Positions 16,522-26,511 of a stretch of 64,000 bases of DNA are shown here, one piece after another; position 1 is the stretch's first letter; each line of letters opens with the position of its first letter. Location of the stretch: assembly GCA_900763705.1 (NCBI GenBank), contig CAAFLG010000022.1:13383-77382 (forward strand), in the 5' to 3' direction. The notes under the pieces were generated by a model that searched no databases, had not been told where the DNA came from, and was given only the letters and a program-made list of their open reading frames with translations. The translations under genes and the position numbers were made by a program. The DNA comes from an uncultured Oscillospiraceae bacterium (GTDB lineage: Bacteria > Bacillota > Clostridia > Oscillospirales > Oscillospiraceae).

Positions 16522-17349
16522 ATGAAAGTCGTCATTTTGATGGAAAACAGCACGTGCAGAGACACCGTCGCCTGCGCGCACGGCCTGTCGATGTATATTG
16601 AGACCGACAAGCACAAAATTCTTTTCGACATGGGACCCGACGCGCAGTTTATCGACAATGCCAAGGCGCTCGGCGTCGATTTGACGCAGGTCGACATCGC
16701 CTTTTTGTCCCACGCGCACAACGACCACTGCGGCGGCCTCGAAGCGTTCTTGAAGCTGAACGACCGCGCCAAGGTCTATATGCAGAAGGCCGTCTGGGGC
16801 CAGTACTACGTCGTCACGCCCAGCAAGTGCGCCTACATCGGCATGGACGCGGTGCTCAAGAATTACGAGGACCGCTTCGTTCTCTGCGATGGCGTGCAGA
16901 AGCTTGACGAAGAACTGACGGTTTTCTCCGCCGTTCCGGGCCGCGAGCTGTGGAGCGGCGCGAACGACACGCTGCGCGAGAAGATCGGTGAGGACTATCC
17001 GCGCGACACGTTCCGCCACGAGCAGGATCTATTGGTCACGGAAAACGGCAAGACCGCGCTGTTCGCGGGCTGCGCGCACTGCGGCATCGTGAATATCCTG
17101 AAAAGCGCCGAGGACGTGCTCGGCAGAGCGCCCGACGCGGTGTTTGCGGGCTTCCACCTCTATAACCCCTCGCTCGGCAAGAGCGAGCCGGACGAGCTGG
17201 TCGACGCCGTGGGCGAAAAGCTGCGCGGCGACAAGGTCGCGCAATACTTCACGGGCCACTGTACGGGCAAGGAAGCCTATGAAAGATTGAAACGTAAGCT
17301 CGGCGACCGCCTCGGCGAAATGCCCGCGGGCTCCGACTTTGCCGTGTAA
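16522..17349 (+). CDS. Metallo-beta-lactamase-fold hydrolase
   Basis: This 275-residue protein has the MBL metal motif SHAHNDHCGG, a later FAGCAHCG block and a C-terminal FTGHCTG His. The layout matches the group annotated as 7,8-dihydropterin-6-methyl-4-(beta-D-ribofuranosyl)-aminobenzene-5'-phosphate-synthase-like, whose bacterial function is uncertain. The ATG at 16522 follows AAAGGGGG; a TTG at 16519 is in frame. It sits 15 bases after miaB and 38 before mutS, probably in one transcript. Confidence 0.85.
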   Translation: MKVVILMENSTCRDTVACAHGLSMYIETDKHKILFDMGPDAQFIDNAKALGVDLTQVDIAFLSHAHNDHCGGLEAFLKLNDRAKVYMQKAVWGQYYVVTPSKCAYIGMDAVLKNYEDRFVLCDGVQKLDEELTVFSAVPGRELWSGANDTLREKIGEDYPRDTFRHEQDLLVTENGKTALFAGCAHCGIVNILKSAEDVLGRAPDAVFAGFHLYNPSLGKSEPDELVDAVGEKLRGDKVAQYFTGHCTGKEAYERLKRKLGDRLGEMPAGSDFAV

Positions 17350-17387
17350 ATTTTAGATTTTAGAGAGAAAGAAAGCGAGGACGAATC

Positions 17388-19979
17388 ATGGCCGAGATCA
17401 CGCCGATGATGAAGCAGTATTTGGAGATCAAGGAACAGAATAAGGATTCGATCCTCTTTTTCCGCCTGGGCGACTTCTACGAGATGTTCAACGAGGATGC
17501 TCAGCTCGCCTCGCGCGAGCTCGATTTGACGCTGACGACCCGCGACCGCGGCAAGGCGGCGGAGGATCAGACACCGATGTGCGGCATTCCCTATCATTCG
17601 AGCGACGCCTACATCGCGCGCCTGATCGCCAAGGGCTACAAGGTCGCCATCTGCGAGCAGACCGAGGACCCTGCGCTCGCCAAGGGCCTTGTCAAGCGCG
17701 ATATCATCCGCGTCATCACGCCCGGCACGGTCATCGACAGCGCATGCCTCGACGACCGGCGCGGCAACTTCCTCTGCGGCATCTTTTTGGACGGGCAGAA
17801 CGCCGGTGCGGCCTTCTGCGACATGACGACCGGCCACACGCATGTGACCGCTTTTTCGGGCGACGACCGCTTAGAGCATCTGTACAACGAGCTCTCGCGC
17901 TTCTCCCCCGCCGAGGCGGTGCTGAGCGCGGAAGCCTTCGAAAACGAGGAGCTCATGTCGTATCTGCGCGACAAGCTTTCCTGCGCCGTTGAGCGCGGGG
18001 AAAGCCGCTTTGAGCTCAAAGCGTGCGAAAAAGCCATCCGCGCGCAGTTTGGCGAGGAGCGCTTTGCAAGCCTTCCGCGCAACAACCCGGCCGCGTCGCT
18101 CGCGCTGGGCGCACTGCTCTCATACCTGCACGAGACGCAGAAGACCGATCTTTCCTACATCAAGGATTTAGAATACTACGAACAGGGGCGCTTCATGGAG
18201 CTTGACCTCTCCGCGCGGCGCAATCTGGAGCTGACCGAGACCATCCGCGCCAAGGAAAAGCGCGGCAGCCTCCTCTGGGTGCTCGACAAGACGAAGACCG
18301 CCATGGGCGCGCGCAATCTGCGCACATGGCTGACGCGACCGCTGCGTGACGTCGCGGCTATTGAGCGCCGCCTCGGCGCGGTGGAGGCGCTGACAAAGAA
18401 CACCGTCGCGCGCGAAGAGCTGATTTTGGCGCTCTCCGGCATCAGCGACATGGAGCGTCTCATCGGCCGCATCGCCTACGGCACGGCGGGCGGGCGCGAC
18501 TTTGCCTCGCTGCGCAACTCCATCGAGCGCATCACGGAGGTCAAAGCCCAGCTCGCGGCGTTCACGACGGGCAGGCTGCATGAGTTAGACAACGAGCTCG
18601 ACACGCTCACCGACGTGGCGCAGAGCATCCGCGACACGCTCATCGACGAGCCGCCGTTTTCCGTGCGCGAGGGCGGCTTCATCCGCAAGGGCTTCAATGC
18701 CGAGGTCGACCGCCTGCACGAGATTTTGTCGGGCGGCAAGGGGCTTCTCGCCGACATCGAGACGCGCGAGAAGGAAAAGACCGGCATCCGCACGCTGAAG
18801 ATCGGCTACAACAAGGTCTTCGGCTACTATATCGAGGTCTCGAATTCGTTCAAGGACCTCGTCCCAGACACTTACATCCGCAAGCAGACGCTCGTGAACG
18901 GCGAGCGCTACATCACCGAGGAACTTAAAAACCTTGAGCAGGAGATTTTGACCGCGGGAGATCGCGACAAGGCGCTCGAATTTGAAATTTTCACCGCCCT
19001 GCGCGAATCCGTCACCGCCGAGAGCGTGCGCATCCAGCGCGCGGCGGGGCTCATCGCCGAGCTTGACACGCTCTGCTCGCTCGCGTCCGTCGCGGTGAAC
19101 AACAACTATTGCCGTCCGAGCATGGACGACAGCGGCGTCATCGAAATTCACGACGGCCGCCACCCGGTCGTCGAGCGCGTGCTCAAAGACGCGCTCTTTG
19201 TCCCGAACGACACCTACATGGGCGAGCGCGAGGATCGCGCCGCCATCATCACCGGCCCCAACATGGCCGGTAAATCGACCTATATGCGTCAGGTCGCGCT
19301 CATCACGCTCATGGCGCAGATCGGCTCGTTCGTGCCCGCGCGCTCCGCGCGCATCGGCGTGGTCGACCGCATCTTCACGCGCATCGGCGCGAGCGACGAC
19401 CTCGCCGGCGGTCAGTCGACCTTCATGGTCGAGATGACCGAGGTGAGCGAGATTTTGCATCAGGCGACGCCACGCTCGCTGCTCATTCTCGACGAGATCG
19501 GCCGCGGCACGTCGACGTTCGACGGCATGAGCATCGCCCGCGCGGTGCTCGAATTCTGCGCCGACCCCAAAAAGCTTGGCGCGAAGACGCTGTTCGCCAC
19601 GCACTACCACGAGCTCACGGAGCTTGAAGGCATTCTTCCCGGCGTGAAGAACTACAGCATCTCCATCAAAAAGCGCGGCGATGAGCTCATCTTCCTGCGC
19701 AAGATCATTCCCGGCGGCGCCGACCGCAGCTACGGCATCGAGGTCGCAAAGCTCGCGGGCCTACCCAACGAGGTCGTCAAGCGCGCGAACGTCATCCTAA
19801 AAGAGCTGGAGCAGGGCGGCGCGTATCAGGCAAAGCCGCGCGAGGAAGCAGAGCAGGTCAGCCTTTCTTCGATCGGCGAGGCGGAGGTGCTCTCCGCCAT
19901 CCGCCGCGCGCAGCCCGACACGATGTCCCCCATCGAGGCGATGCAGCTTCTCTACGAGCTCAAGCAGAAGCTTTCATAA
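17388..19979 (+). CDS. mutS: DNA mismatch repair protein MutS
   Basis: This 863-residue mismatch-recognition ATPase has the N-terminal mismatch-contact motif FRLGDFYEMF (Phe-x-Glu) near residue 25. Later come the connector, lever and clamp domains, then the ATPase with Walker A GPNMAGKST, Walker B LLILDEIGRGTST and the ATHYHELT motif. The C-terminal tail is normal. It begins the mutS-CPBP-mutL-miaA-hfq series. GAAAGCGAGG precedes the ATG. Confidence 0.97.
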   Translation: MAEITPMMKQYLEIKEQNKDSILFFRLGDFYEMFNEDAQLASRELDLTLTTRDRGKAAEDQTPMCGIPYHSSDAYIARLIAKGYKVAICEQTEDPALAKGLVKRDIIRVITPGTVIDSACLDDRRGNFLCGIFLDGQNAGAAFCDMTTGHTHVTAFSGDDRLEHLYNELSRFSPAEAVLSAEAFENEELMSYLRDKLSCAVERGESRFELKACEKAIRAQFGEERFASLPRNNPAASLALGALLSYLHETQKTDLSYIKDLEYYEQGRFMELDLSARRNLELTETIRAKEKRGSLLWVLDKTKTAMGARNLRTWLTRPLRDVAAIERRLGAVEALTKNTVAREELILALSGISDMERLIGRIAYGTAGGRDFASLRNSIERITEVKAQLAAFTTGRLHELDNELDTLTDVAQSIRDTLIDEPPFSVREGGFIRKGFNAEVDRLHEILSGGKGLLADIETREKEKTGIRTLKIGYNKVFGYYIEVSNSFKDLVPDTYIRKQTLVNGERYITEELKNLEQEILTAGDRDKALEFEIFTALRESVTAESVRIQRAAGLIAELDTLCSLASVAVNNNYCRPSMDDSGVIEIHDGRHPVVERVLKDALFVPNDTYMGEREDRAAIITGPNMAGKSTYMRQVALITLMAQIGSFVPARSARIGVVDRIFTRIGASDDLAGGQSTFMVEMTEVSEILHQATPRSLLILDEIGRGTSTFDGMSIARAVLEFCADPKKLGAKTLFATHYHELTELEGILPGVKNYSISIKKRGDELIFLRKIIPGGADRSYGIEVAKLAGLPNEVVKRANVILKELEQGGAYQAKPREEAEQVSLSSIGEAEVLSAIRRAQPDTMSPIEAMQLLYELKQKLS

Positions 19980-20003
19980 TTTCCCCGGAAAAGAGGTTTC
20001 CCC

Positions 20004-20717
20004 ATGGCAAAAAAGAAAACCGCCTCCGGCGGCATGAACCGCACCGAGCGCGTCGCCGGAACGATTTTCTTCCTGGTGTATCTTCTGGTGATGCCGCTCA
20101 TGGCGGCGCGGCTTTTTGACCTTTTGGAGGTCGTGCTCGACATCACGATCGGCGCGTCGCTTCGCAACGTGCTCTATTACTACACGCTCTTCGCCGTCAC
20201 GGTGCTGCTCTTCCACTCCTACCTTGCGCACACGTCCTCGCGCTTTCTCGACAATTTGAACCGCGCGCTTTCGACGATGCTGCTGGGTCTTCTCGTTTTC
20301 TACGGCGCGAACGAGCTCATATTCCGCGTGTGCAATGTGCTTTTTAACAGCCGTACGAACTTAAACGACATGACCATCGCCGCGCAGGTGGCCTCCGCCC
20401 CGCGCATGACGGTGCTGATCGTCGTGCTGCTCGCGCCGTTTGTGGAGGAGGTGCTCTTCCGCGGCCTCGTGTTCGGGTGTCTCAAAGAAAAGAGCAGAAT
20501 ATTCGCCTATCTCCTCTCCTGCGCGCTCTTTGCGCTGCTGCACGTCTGGACGGCGGCAGTTTCGAACTGGGACTTAGGCTATCTTATTTTGATGCTCCAG
20601 TATCTCGTCCCCGGCCTTGTCTTTGCATGGGCGTATGAACACTCCGGCACGCTGTGGACGTCGATCCTGCTCCACATGCTCGTCAATGCCCTTTCCCTTT
20701 TCACCATCGCTTCCTAA
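20004..20717 (+). CDS. CPBP-family intramembrane metalloprotease
   Basis: This 237-residue membrane protein has about seven hydrophobic helices and the CPBP (Abi) motifs: EEVLFRG (EExxxR), FALLHVW (FxxxH) and HMLVNALS (HxxxN). Bacterial members process peptides or bacteriocin-related substrates, or have unknown roles. It is placed between mutS and mutL, 24 and 13 bases away, so it is probably co-transcribed with mismatch-repair genes without a functional link. GGAAAAGAGG precedes the ATG. Confidence 0.88.
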   Translation: MAKKKTASGGMNRTERVAGTIFFLVYLLVMPLMAARLFDLLEVVLDITIGASLRNVLYYYTLFAVTVLLFHSYLAHTSSRFLDNLNRALSTMLLGLLVFYGANELIFRVCNVLFNSRTNLNDMTIAAQVASAPRMTVLIVVLLAPFVEEVLFRGLVFGCLKEKSRIFAYLLSCALFALLHVWTAAVSNWDLGYLILMLQYLVPGLVFAWAYEHSGTLWTSILLHMLVNALSLFTIAS

Positions 20718-20730
20718 AAGGAGGAAATCA

Positions 20731-22821
20731 ATGCCCCATATTCAGCAATTGTCGCCGCATGTCGCCGACCTCATCGCCGCGGGCGAGGTGGTCGAGCGCC
20801 CAGCGAGCGTTGTCAAGGAGCTGCTGGAAAACGCCATCGACGCCGGCGCGCAGAGCGTGACGGTGGAGATGAAAAACGGCGGCATGACCTATCTTCGCGT
20901 CAGCGACGACGGCTGCGGCATCGCGCCAAGCGAGCTGCCGACGGCTTTTCTGCGCCACGCGACGAGCAAGCTGCGCACGGCGGAGGACCTTGCCGCCATC
21001 GGCACGCTCGGCTTTCGCGGCGAGGCGCTCGCGGCGATCTCATCCGTTTCGCGGCTCGATATCTTCTCGCGCGAGCGCGGCGCGCTCAGCGGCGCAAAGC
21101 TCCATCTGGAAGGCGGCGTCCCCGGAACGGTCGAGGACGCGGGCTGCCCCGAGGGGACGAGCGTCATCGTGCGCGACCTTTTCTACAATACGCCCGCGCG
21201 CCTCAAGTTCATGAAGCGCGACAGCGCGGAGGCGACCGCCATCGCGGGCCTTGTCGCCCACCTTGCGCTCTCACACCCGGAGGTGTCGTTCAAGCTCATC
21301 AAGGACGGCACGCAGACGCTTTTGACCCCCGGCGACGGCGCGCTCCGCTCCGCCATCTACGCCTCCCTCGGGCGCGAGTTCGCGCTCTCACTTGAAGAGG
21401 TCAAGGGCGCTGACAGCGAGCTGCGCGTCACGGGCTTTATCAGCTCTCCCCTTTCTGCGCGCGGCACGCGCGGCATGCAGACGTTTTTCGTCAACGGGCG
21501 GCTCGTCAAATCCCAGCTTCTCACCGCCGCGCTCGAAGAAGCGTACTCCAACCGCATGATGAAGGGCAAGTTCCCCGGCTGCGTGCTGCTCGTCGAGCTG
21601 CCGCGCGACATGGTGGATGTGAACGTCCACCCTGCCAAGACCATCGTGAAGTTCGTGGGCGAAAAGCGCGTGTTTGATCTCGTTTACCACGCGGTCATGG
21701 CCGCGCTCGACAAGCGCGAGGAGGCCGAGCGCCCCCAGCCGAAGCCCGCGTCTCAAGTACAGAATCCGCGCGGCGATTTCTTCGCCAACATGACCTCGCA
21801 GCAGTACCGCGAGAGCCGGAAGACGGCGGAAAAGCCCGCTTATACGCCTGCCGGTGCGCGTCCCGTATCCGCGCCGCAAAGCGCGCCGGTGAAGCCCGCG
21901 CCCGCCCCGCAGTGGCAGACGAGAGTGCCCGCCATCGACACGCAGAGCGGCGGCAAAGCGGCGCTTTCCGACTATGTGCGCCATGAAACGCCCGCGTCCG
22001 CGCCAGTACTGTCAGCACAGCAGCCACAGCCTGTGGAAAAGTCTGTCCATTCTGTGGAAAACCATGACGACGAGGTCGTCACGCTGCCGATGCCGGAGGA
22101 AGACGCCCGCCCCGTCGTGACCGGCCCAATCATCGGACCGGCGGCGGAGACTGCGGCAGAGCCCGAGCCGGAAGTGCCCGCCGTCCCCGTGTTTGCCCCT
22201 GCGAAGCAGGAAGAGCCCGAGATCGAGCAGACGACATTCGTTCCCCCGTCCGCCGCGCCGTGGCGCATCGCGGGCGAGGTGCTCGACACCTACATCGTCT
22301 GCGAGGACGAGAAGAGAAACATCTGGCTCATCGACAAGCACGCCGCGCACGAGCGCATGAATTTTGACCGCCTCAAGGCAAACCAGGAGCCGGTGATGTG
22401 CCAGGCGCTGCTCGCGCCGCTCGTTGCGGACTTTGCCGCTGAGGAATATAGCGCGCTTGCCGCGAATCTCGACCTTTTGCGCGAGTTTGGCTTTGAATGT
22501 GAAGAATTCGGCGGCGGGAGCCTCATCCTGCGCGCCATTCCCGCCGACCTTGAGAGCGGCGACGCGATCCCAACTTTAGAAGAGCTTGCCGAAAAGCTCG
22601 TCACCGCCCACACGGCCGACCCCGCCGCCGCGCGCGACGCACTGCTGCACACGATGGCCTGCAAGGCGGCCATCAAGGGCGGCTGGAAGAGCGATCTTTC
22701 CGAGCTGCGCGTGCTCGTTGAAAAGGTGCAGAGCGGCGAGGTGCAGTTCTGCCCCCACGGGCGGCCCGTGAAGGCGAAGCTCACAAAGTATGAGCTCGAA
22801 AAAATGTTCAAGCGCGCGTAG
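20731..22821 (+). CDS. mutL: DNA mismatch repair protein MutL
   Basis: This 696-residue protein has an N-terminal GHKL ATPase (ELLENAIDAGA, DDGCGI, TLGFRGEAL), a Pro-rich linker (about residues 330-500) and a C-terminal dimerisation/endonuclease domain. The nuclease motif DKHAAHERMNFD resembles DQHA(x)2E(x)4E with Lys for Gln and Asp for the last Glu. CPHGRP near the end is the second metal-site motif. The ATG at 20731 follows AAAAGGAGG; longer open-frame starts lie inside the previous gene. It lacks MutH dependence, as usual outside gammaproteobacteria. Confidence 0.96.
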   Translation: MPHIQQLSPHVADLIAAGEVVERPASVVKELLENAIDAGAQSVTVEMKNGGMTYLRVSDDGCGIAPSELPTAFLRHATSKLRTAEDLAAIGTLGFRGEALAAISSVSRLDIFSRERGALSGAKLHLEGGVPGTVEDAGCPEGTSVIVRDLFYNTPARLKFMKRDSAEATAIAGLVAHLALSHPEVSFKLIKDGTQTLLTPGDGALRSAIYASLGREFALSLEEVKGADSELRVTGFISSPLSARGTRGMQTFFVNGRLVKSQLLTAALEEAYSNRMMKGKFPGCVLLVELPRDMVDVNVHPAKTIVKFVGEKRVFDLVYHAVMAALDKREEAERPQPKPASQVQNPRGDFFANMTSQQYRESRKTAEKPAYTPAGARPVSAPQSAPVKPAPAPQWQTRVPAIDTQSGGKAALSDYVRHETPASAPVLSAQQPQPVEKSVHSVENHDDEVVTLPMPEEDARPVVTGPIIGPAAETAAEPEPEVPAVPVFAPAKQEEPEIEQTTFVPPSAAPWRIAGEVLDTYIVCEDEKRNIWLIDKHAAHERMNFDRLKANQEPVMCQALLAPLVADFAAEEYSALAANLDLLREFGFECEEFGGGSLILRAIPADLESGDAIPTLEELAEKLVTAHTADPAAARDALLHTMACKAAIKGGWKSDLSELRVLVEKVQSGEVQFCPHGRPVKAKLTKYELEKMFKRA

Positions 22822-22833
22822 GAGGGACAAGAT

Positions 22834-23778
22834 ATGAAGCTCGTATGCGTCGTCGGCCCGACGGGCTGCGGCAAAACGTGGCTCGGCGTCGAGCTTGCAA
22901 AGCTGCTCGGTGGCGAGGTCGTCTCCTGCGACTCGATGCAGATCTACCGCGGCATGGTCATCGGCACCGCCGCGCCGACGGAGGAGGAGACGCAGGGCGT
23001 CCCCCACCACATGGTCGGCGTAGCCGACCCGGGCGAAAACTACTCCGTCGCCCGCTACGCGTGCGACGCGGCGAAATGCGTCGATGAGCTCATCGCGCGC
23101 GGAAAGCAGCCCGTCATCGTCGGCGGCACGGGGCTTTACTTAAATGCCCTGCTCGCAGGGCACGGCTTTGCCGGCGGCGACAAGGACGGCGCATACCGCG
23201 CGGAGCTGGAGCGCCGCTGGGAAGAAGAGGGGGGCGAAGCCATGTTCGCAGCGCTTCGCCGCATCGACCCCGAGACGGCCGAAAAGCTCCACGCAAACGA
23301 CAAAAAGCGCATCCTCCGCGCGCTCGAGGTCTACTATGAGACCGGCAAGACCATGGCCCGGCACAACGCCGAGACGAAGCTCCTTCCCCCGCGCTACGAT
23401 TCCGTGCGCATCGGCCTTGCCTATGAAGACCGCGACGACATGAAGCGCGCCATCGACCTTCGCGTTGACAAAATGGTGGAGGCGGGGCTTTTCGACGAGG
23501 TGCGCGCGCTGCTCGCATCCGGCATTTCGCGTGATGTGACGGCCATGCAGGCCATCGGCTACAAGGAAACGCTTGCCTACCTCGACGGTGCGGCCACGCG
23601 TGAGGAGGCCATCGCGGAGATCAAGCTCCGCTCGCGCCAGTATGCCAAGCGCCAGCTCACATGGCTGCGCCGCGACAAGGACATTCACTGGTATTATTGG
23701 AAAAAAACGAGGGATCTTGCCGACTGCCTCGCTTTTTCGACAGAAATTCTCAGGGAGTATGGCGTATCCTGTTCTTAA
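22834..23778 (+). CDS. miaA: tRNA dimethylallyltransferase MiaA
   Basis: This 314-residue enzyme transfers dimethylallyl to A37 of tRNA. It shows the P-loop GPTGCGKT, the CDSMQIYRG motif, GGTGLYLNALL, and QAIGYKE near the C-terminus. It is 12 bases after mutL and makes the substrate of MiaB (15085). AGGAGGG precedes the ATG. Confidence 0.96.
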   Translation: MKLVCVVGPTGCGKTWLGVELAKLLGGEVVSCDSMQIYRGMVIGTAAPTEEETQGVPHHMVGVADPGENYSVARYACDAAKCVDELIARGKQPVIVGGTGLYLNALLAGHGFAGGDKDGAYRAELERRWEEEGGEAMFAALRRIDPETAEKLHANDKKRILRALEVYYETGKTMARHNAETKLLPPRYDSVRIGLAYEDRDDMKRAIDLRVDKMVEAGLFDEVRALLASGISRDVTAMQAIGYKETLAYLDGAATREEAIAEIKLRSRQYAKRQLTWLRRDKDIHWYYWKKTRDLADCLAFSTEILREYGVSCS

Positions 23779-23821
23779 AGCGGACGGACAAGTCCGCGGA
23801 AAAAGAAAGGATCGAAAAGCC

Positions 23822-24070
23822 ATGAAAAAAATTGCGAATCTTCAGGACCTGTTTCTTCTCACTGCCCGCCGTGAGCGCGTGAGCGTGACCGTCTTTCTCG
23901 TCAACGGCTTTCAGATGCGGGGCGTCGTGACCGGCTTCGACAGCTTTGTTGTCATGCTCGAGAGCGACGGCAAGCAGCAGATGCTCTACAAGCACGCGAT
24001 CTCAACGATCGTGCCGCTGTGCCCCATCGCGCTGCGCGAGGCGATCGAGCAGGAGGAAGCAGCCCTGTAA
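23822..24070 (+). CDS. hfq: RNA chaperone Hfq
   Basis: This 82-residue Sm-like protein has Sm1 (NLQDLFLLTARRERVSVTVF and VNGFQMRGVVTGFDSF) and the Sm2 motif YKHAISTIVP. It forms a hexamer that binds sRNAs and mRNAs. The miaA-hfq order is conserved across many bacteria. The C-terminal tail is short and acidic (EQEEAAL). The presence of Hfq is relevant to the candidate RNAs in this window. Confidence 0.95.
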   Translation: MKKIANLQDLFLLTARRERVSVTVFLVNGFQMRGVVTGFDSFVVMLESDGKQQMLYKHAISTIVPLCPIALREAIEQEEAAL

Positions 24071-24083
24071 CGGGAGACATAGC

Positions 24084-25316
24084 ATGAGATCTACATCCCT
24101 TTCCACAAAGCTCATTACGGTCCTGCTGCTGCTTGCGGTCATCGCCTACTTCGGCGTGCAGGGCTACCGGTACTTAGTCGACCCCGAGACGACGACGCTC
24201 GTTTACCGCTACCACAGCGAGAAATCGATCGCCCTGCGGGGCTATGTTGTGCGCGCGGAAACGGTCATCGACTGCGGCGAGTCGCTCATCGAGCTCAAGC
24301 ACGCCGAGGGCGCGCGCGTGGGGCAGGGCGACACGGTGGCCGCGGTCTACCGCTCGGCGGAGGCGCTGGAGGCGACGCAGCAGCTCGAATCGCTGCGCGC
24401 GCAGAAGGAGCGGCTCGAGTACGCGCGCAGCGCCTCGAGCGACGCCGAGACCGCCCTGCGCCTTGATACCGACATCCGTGACCAGATCGTGGCGGTGCGC
24501 GCGGCCTTCGCCGCGGGCAGCTACAGCGCGATCGACCCGCTTGCGGACAAGCTCAAGACGACGGTTCTGAAGCGCGAGTACGCCTACAACGGCAGCGACG
24601 ACCTGACCGCCCGGCTCGCAGAGCTTTCCGCGCAGATCAGCGCGCTTTCCGGCACGGCGAGCGGCGGCACAACGCGCATCACAGCGCCCGTCTCCGGCAC
24701 CTACAGCGCCGTGGCCGACGGGTATGAAGCCGTGCTCACGCCGGAGAGCCTGAACACGATGACGCCCTCGCAGCTTTCCTCCCTCGCGCCGCAGAGCGTT
24801 TCTACCACCGTGGGAAAGCTCATCGAGGGCAGCACCTGGTACTTTGCCGCGAACGTGAACGCCGCGGACGCGGCCTCGCTGAAAGTCGGCAGCTCGCTGA
24901 CGCTGCGCATGGCCTCCGGCGTCGACTTTGACCTGCCGGTGAAGCTCTCGCGCGTGAGCGCCGAGGAAAACGGCAAGTGCCTCATCGTGGTGCAGAGCAA
25001 CCGCTACTTATCCTACATGACGATGCTGCGCGAGCAGAATGCCGAGCTCATCCTGAATGAATACGACGGGCTGCGCGTGCCGAAAAACGCGCTGCGCGTG
25101 GATGAAAACGGCGTGTCCGGCGTCTACTGTCTCATCGGGCGCGTGGCGTACTTCAAGCCCGTTTCTATCGTCTATCAGGGCAGCGACTACTGCCTTGTGA
25201 AGCCCGGCAAGATCGAGGCCGCCACGGAAAGTCAGCAGTCCCTTTACACCCTGCGGCCCAATGACGAGGTCATTGTTTCGGCAGGGGAGCTATATAACGG
25301 AAAGGTCGTAGATTAA
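24084..25316 (+). CDS. HlyD/membrane-fusion-like protein of the division cluster
   Basis: This 410-residue protein has one N-terminal transmembrane helix (residues about 10-28) and an extracytoplasmic part with two lipoyl-like half motifs (LRGYVVRAETVI and ITAPVSGTYSA) flanking a coiled coil, then a beta-barrel region. This is the layout of HlyD-type adaptor proteins. No ABC or RND partner is adjacent. In Clostridia such a gene often precedes yggS-sepF-divIVA, as here (2-base gap to yggS), so a role in envelope or division is plausible but unproven. Confidence 0.8.
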   Translation: MRSTSLSTKLITVLLLLAVIAYFGVQGYRYLVDPETTTLVYRYHSEKSIALRGYVVRAETVIDCGESLIELKHAEGARVGQGDTVAAVYRSAEALEATQQLESLRAQKERLEYARSASSDAETALRLDTDIRDQIVAVRAAFAAGSYSAIDPLADKLKTTVLKREYAYNGSDDLTARLAELSAQISALSGTASGGTTRITAPVSGTYSAVADGYEAVLTPESLNTMTPSQLSSLAPQSVSTTVGKLIEGSTWYFAANVNAADAASLKVGSSLTLRMASGVDFDLPVKLSRVSAEENGKCLIVVQSNRYLSYMTMLREQNAELILNEYDGLRVPKNALRVDENGVSGVYCLIGRVAYFKPVSIVYQGSDYCLVKPGKIEAATESQQSLYTLRPNDEVIVSAGELYNGKVVD

Positions 25317-25318
25317 CA

Positions 25319-26014
25319 ATGAGTATTGCGGAAAACATCGCGCGTGTGCGCGCAAACATCGCCGCCGCGGCCAAGGAGGCCGGGCGCGAGGCATCGGAAG
25401 TAACGCTCGTCGGCGCGAGCAAGATGAACGACGCGGAGGCCTGCCGCGCCGCCATCGCCGCGGGCATCGACGCGCTGGGCGAGAACCGCGAGCAGGAGAT
25501 GACGAAAAAGCTCGCCGAGCACGCCTATGACGGCGCTCCCCTGCACTTCATCGGCCACCTCCAGCGCAACAAGGTGAAAAATGTCGTCGGCAAGGTGGCG
25601 CTGCTCGAATCCGTCGGCTCGCTTGAGCTGCTCGCGGCGGTCAACAAGCAGGCCGAGAAGCTGGGCATCGTGCAGGATATCCTACTGGAGGTGAACATCG
25701 GCGGCGAGGAGGCCAAGAGCGGCTTTGCCCCGGAAGACCTTGCGCAGGCAGCGCAGGAGGCAAAGAAGTGCGAAAATGTCCGCGTGAGGGGTCTCATGTG
25801 CATCCCGCCGGTCGCCGAGGGTGAGCACGGCAGCCTTCCCTACTTTGAAAAAGTTCATGCACTTTTTGTTGACATCAATGCAAAGTTGTATGATAATACA
25901 CTTGATATACTGTCAATGGGCATGAGCGGCGACTATGAAGACGCGGTGCGCGCAGGCGCGACGATGGTGCGCGTGGGCACGGCGATTTTCGGCGCACGCA
26001 ACTACACGAATTGA
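25319..26014 (+). CDS. yggS: Pyridoxal 5'-phosphate homeostasis protein (YggS/PLPBP)
   Basis: This 231-residue alanine-racemase-N-fold protein binds PLP and keeps its pools balanced. The PLP lysine lies in VGASKMN, followed by IDALGENREQE, FIGHLQRNK, LEVNIGGE and SMGMSGDYEDAV, all typical. It precedes sepF, as in Bacillus (ylmE-ylmF). Confidence 0.94.
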   Translation: MSIAENIARVRANIAAAAKEAGREASEVTLVGASKMNDAEACRAAIAAGIDALGENREQEMTKKLAEHAYDGAPLHFIGHLQRNKVKNVVGKVALLESVGSLELLAAVNKQAEKLGIVQDILLEVNIGGEEAKSGFAPEDLAQAAQEAKKCENVRVRGLMCIPPVAEGEHGSLPYFEKVHALFVDINAKLYDNTLDILSMGMSGDYEDAVRAGATMVRVGTAIFGARNYTN

Positions 26015-26033
26015 TCGAGGAGGTCTTGATACC

Positions 26034-26489
26034 ATGGGTATTTTTGATGATCTGAAGAAGTGGGCTCACCCCTACGAGGATGAGGACGAGGAATATGAAG
26101 ACGATTTCCCCGATCTGAGAGATCGCGGCGACACGGGCGCTTTTGCCGACCGCCGCAGCCTTGACCGCAAGGCGGAGGACCGCCGCAACAAGGTCGTCAA
26201 CATCAACGCGACCACGCAGCTCAAGGTCGTGCTCGTCAAGCCCGAGCGCTTTGAGAACGCCAGCGAGATCGCCGACCACCTGAAGGAAAAGCGCACGGTG
26301 GTCATCAACCTTGAATCCACGAACAAGGACATTGCAAGACGCTTGATCGACTTCCTCTCCGGCGTTGCCTACGCGGGCGAGGGCAAGATCAAGAAGGTCG
26401 CGGCCAACACCTATATCATCACGCCCTACCATGTGGACATCATGGGCGATCTGATCGACGAACTGGAAAACAACGGCCTGTACCTGTAA
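26034..26489 (+). CDS. sepF: Cell division protein SepF
   Basis: This 151-residue FtsZ-binding protein has an N-terminal amphipathic start (MGIFDDLKKWA), an acidic linker (YEDEDEEYEDDFPD) and the SepF core (KVVLVKPERFENASEIADHL, VVINLES, RRLIDFLSGVAYA). It assembles rings at the septum. The ATG at 26034 is preferred over the upstream in-frame starts that lie inside yggS. Confidence 0.94.
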   Translation: MGIFDDLKKWAHPYEDEDEEYEDDFPDLRDRGDTGAFADRRSLDRKAEDRRNKVVNINATTQLKVVLVKPERFENASEIADHLKEKRTVVINLESTNKDIARRLIDFLSGVAYAGEGKIKKVAANTYIITPYHVDIMGDLIDELENNGLYL

Positions 26490-26511
26490 AACGAAACGGA
26501 GGATGGGATCA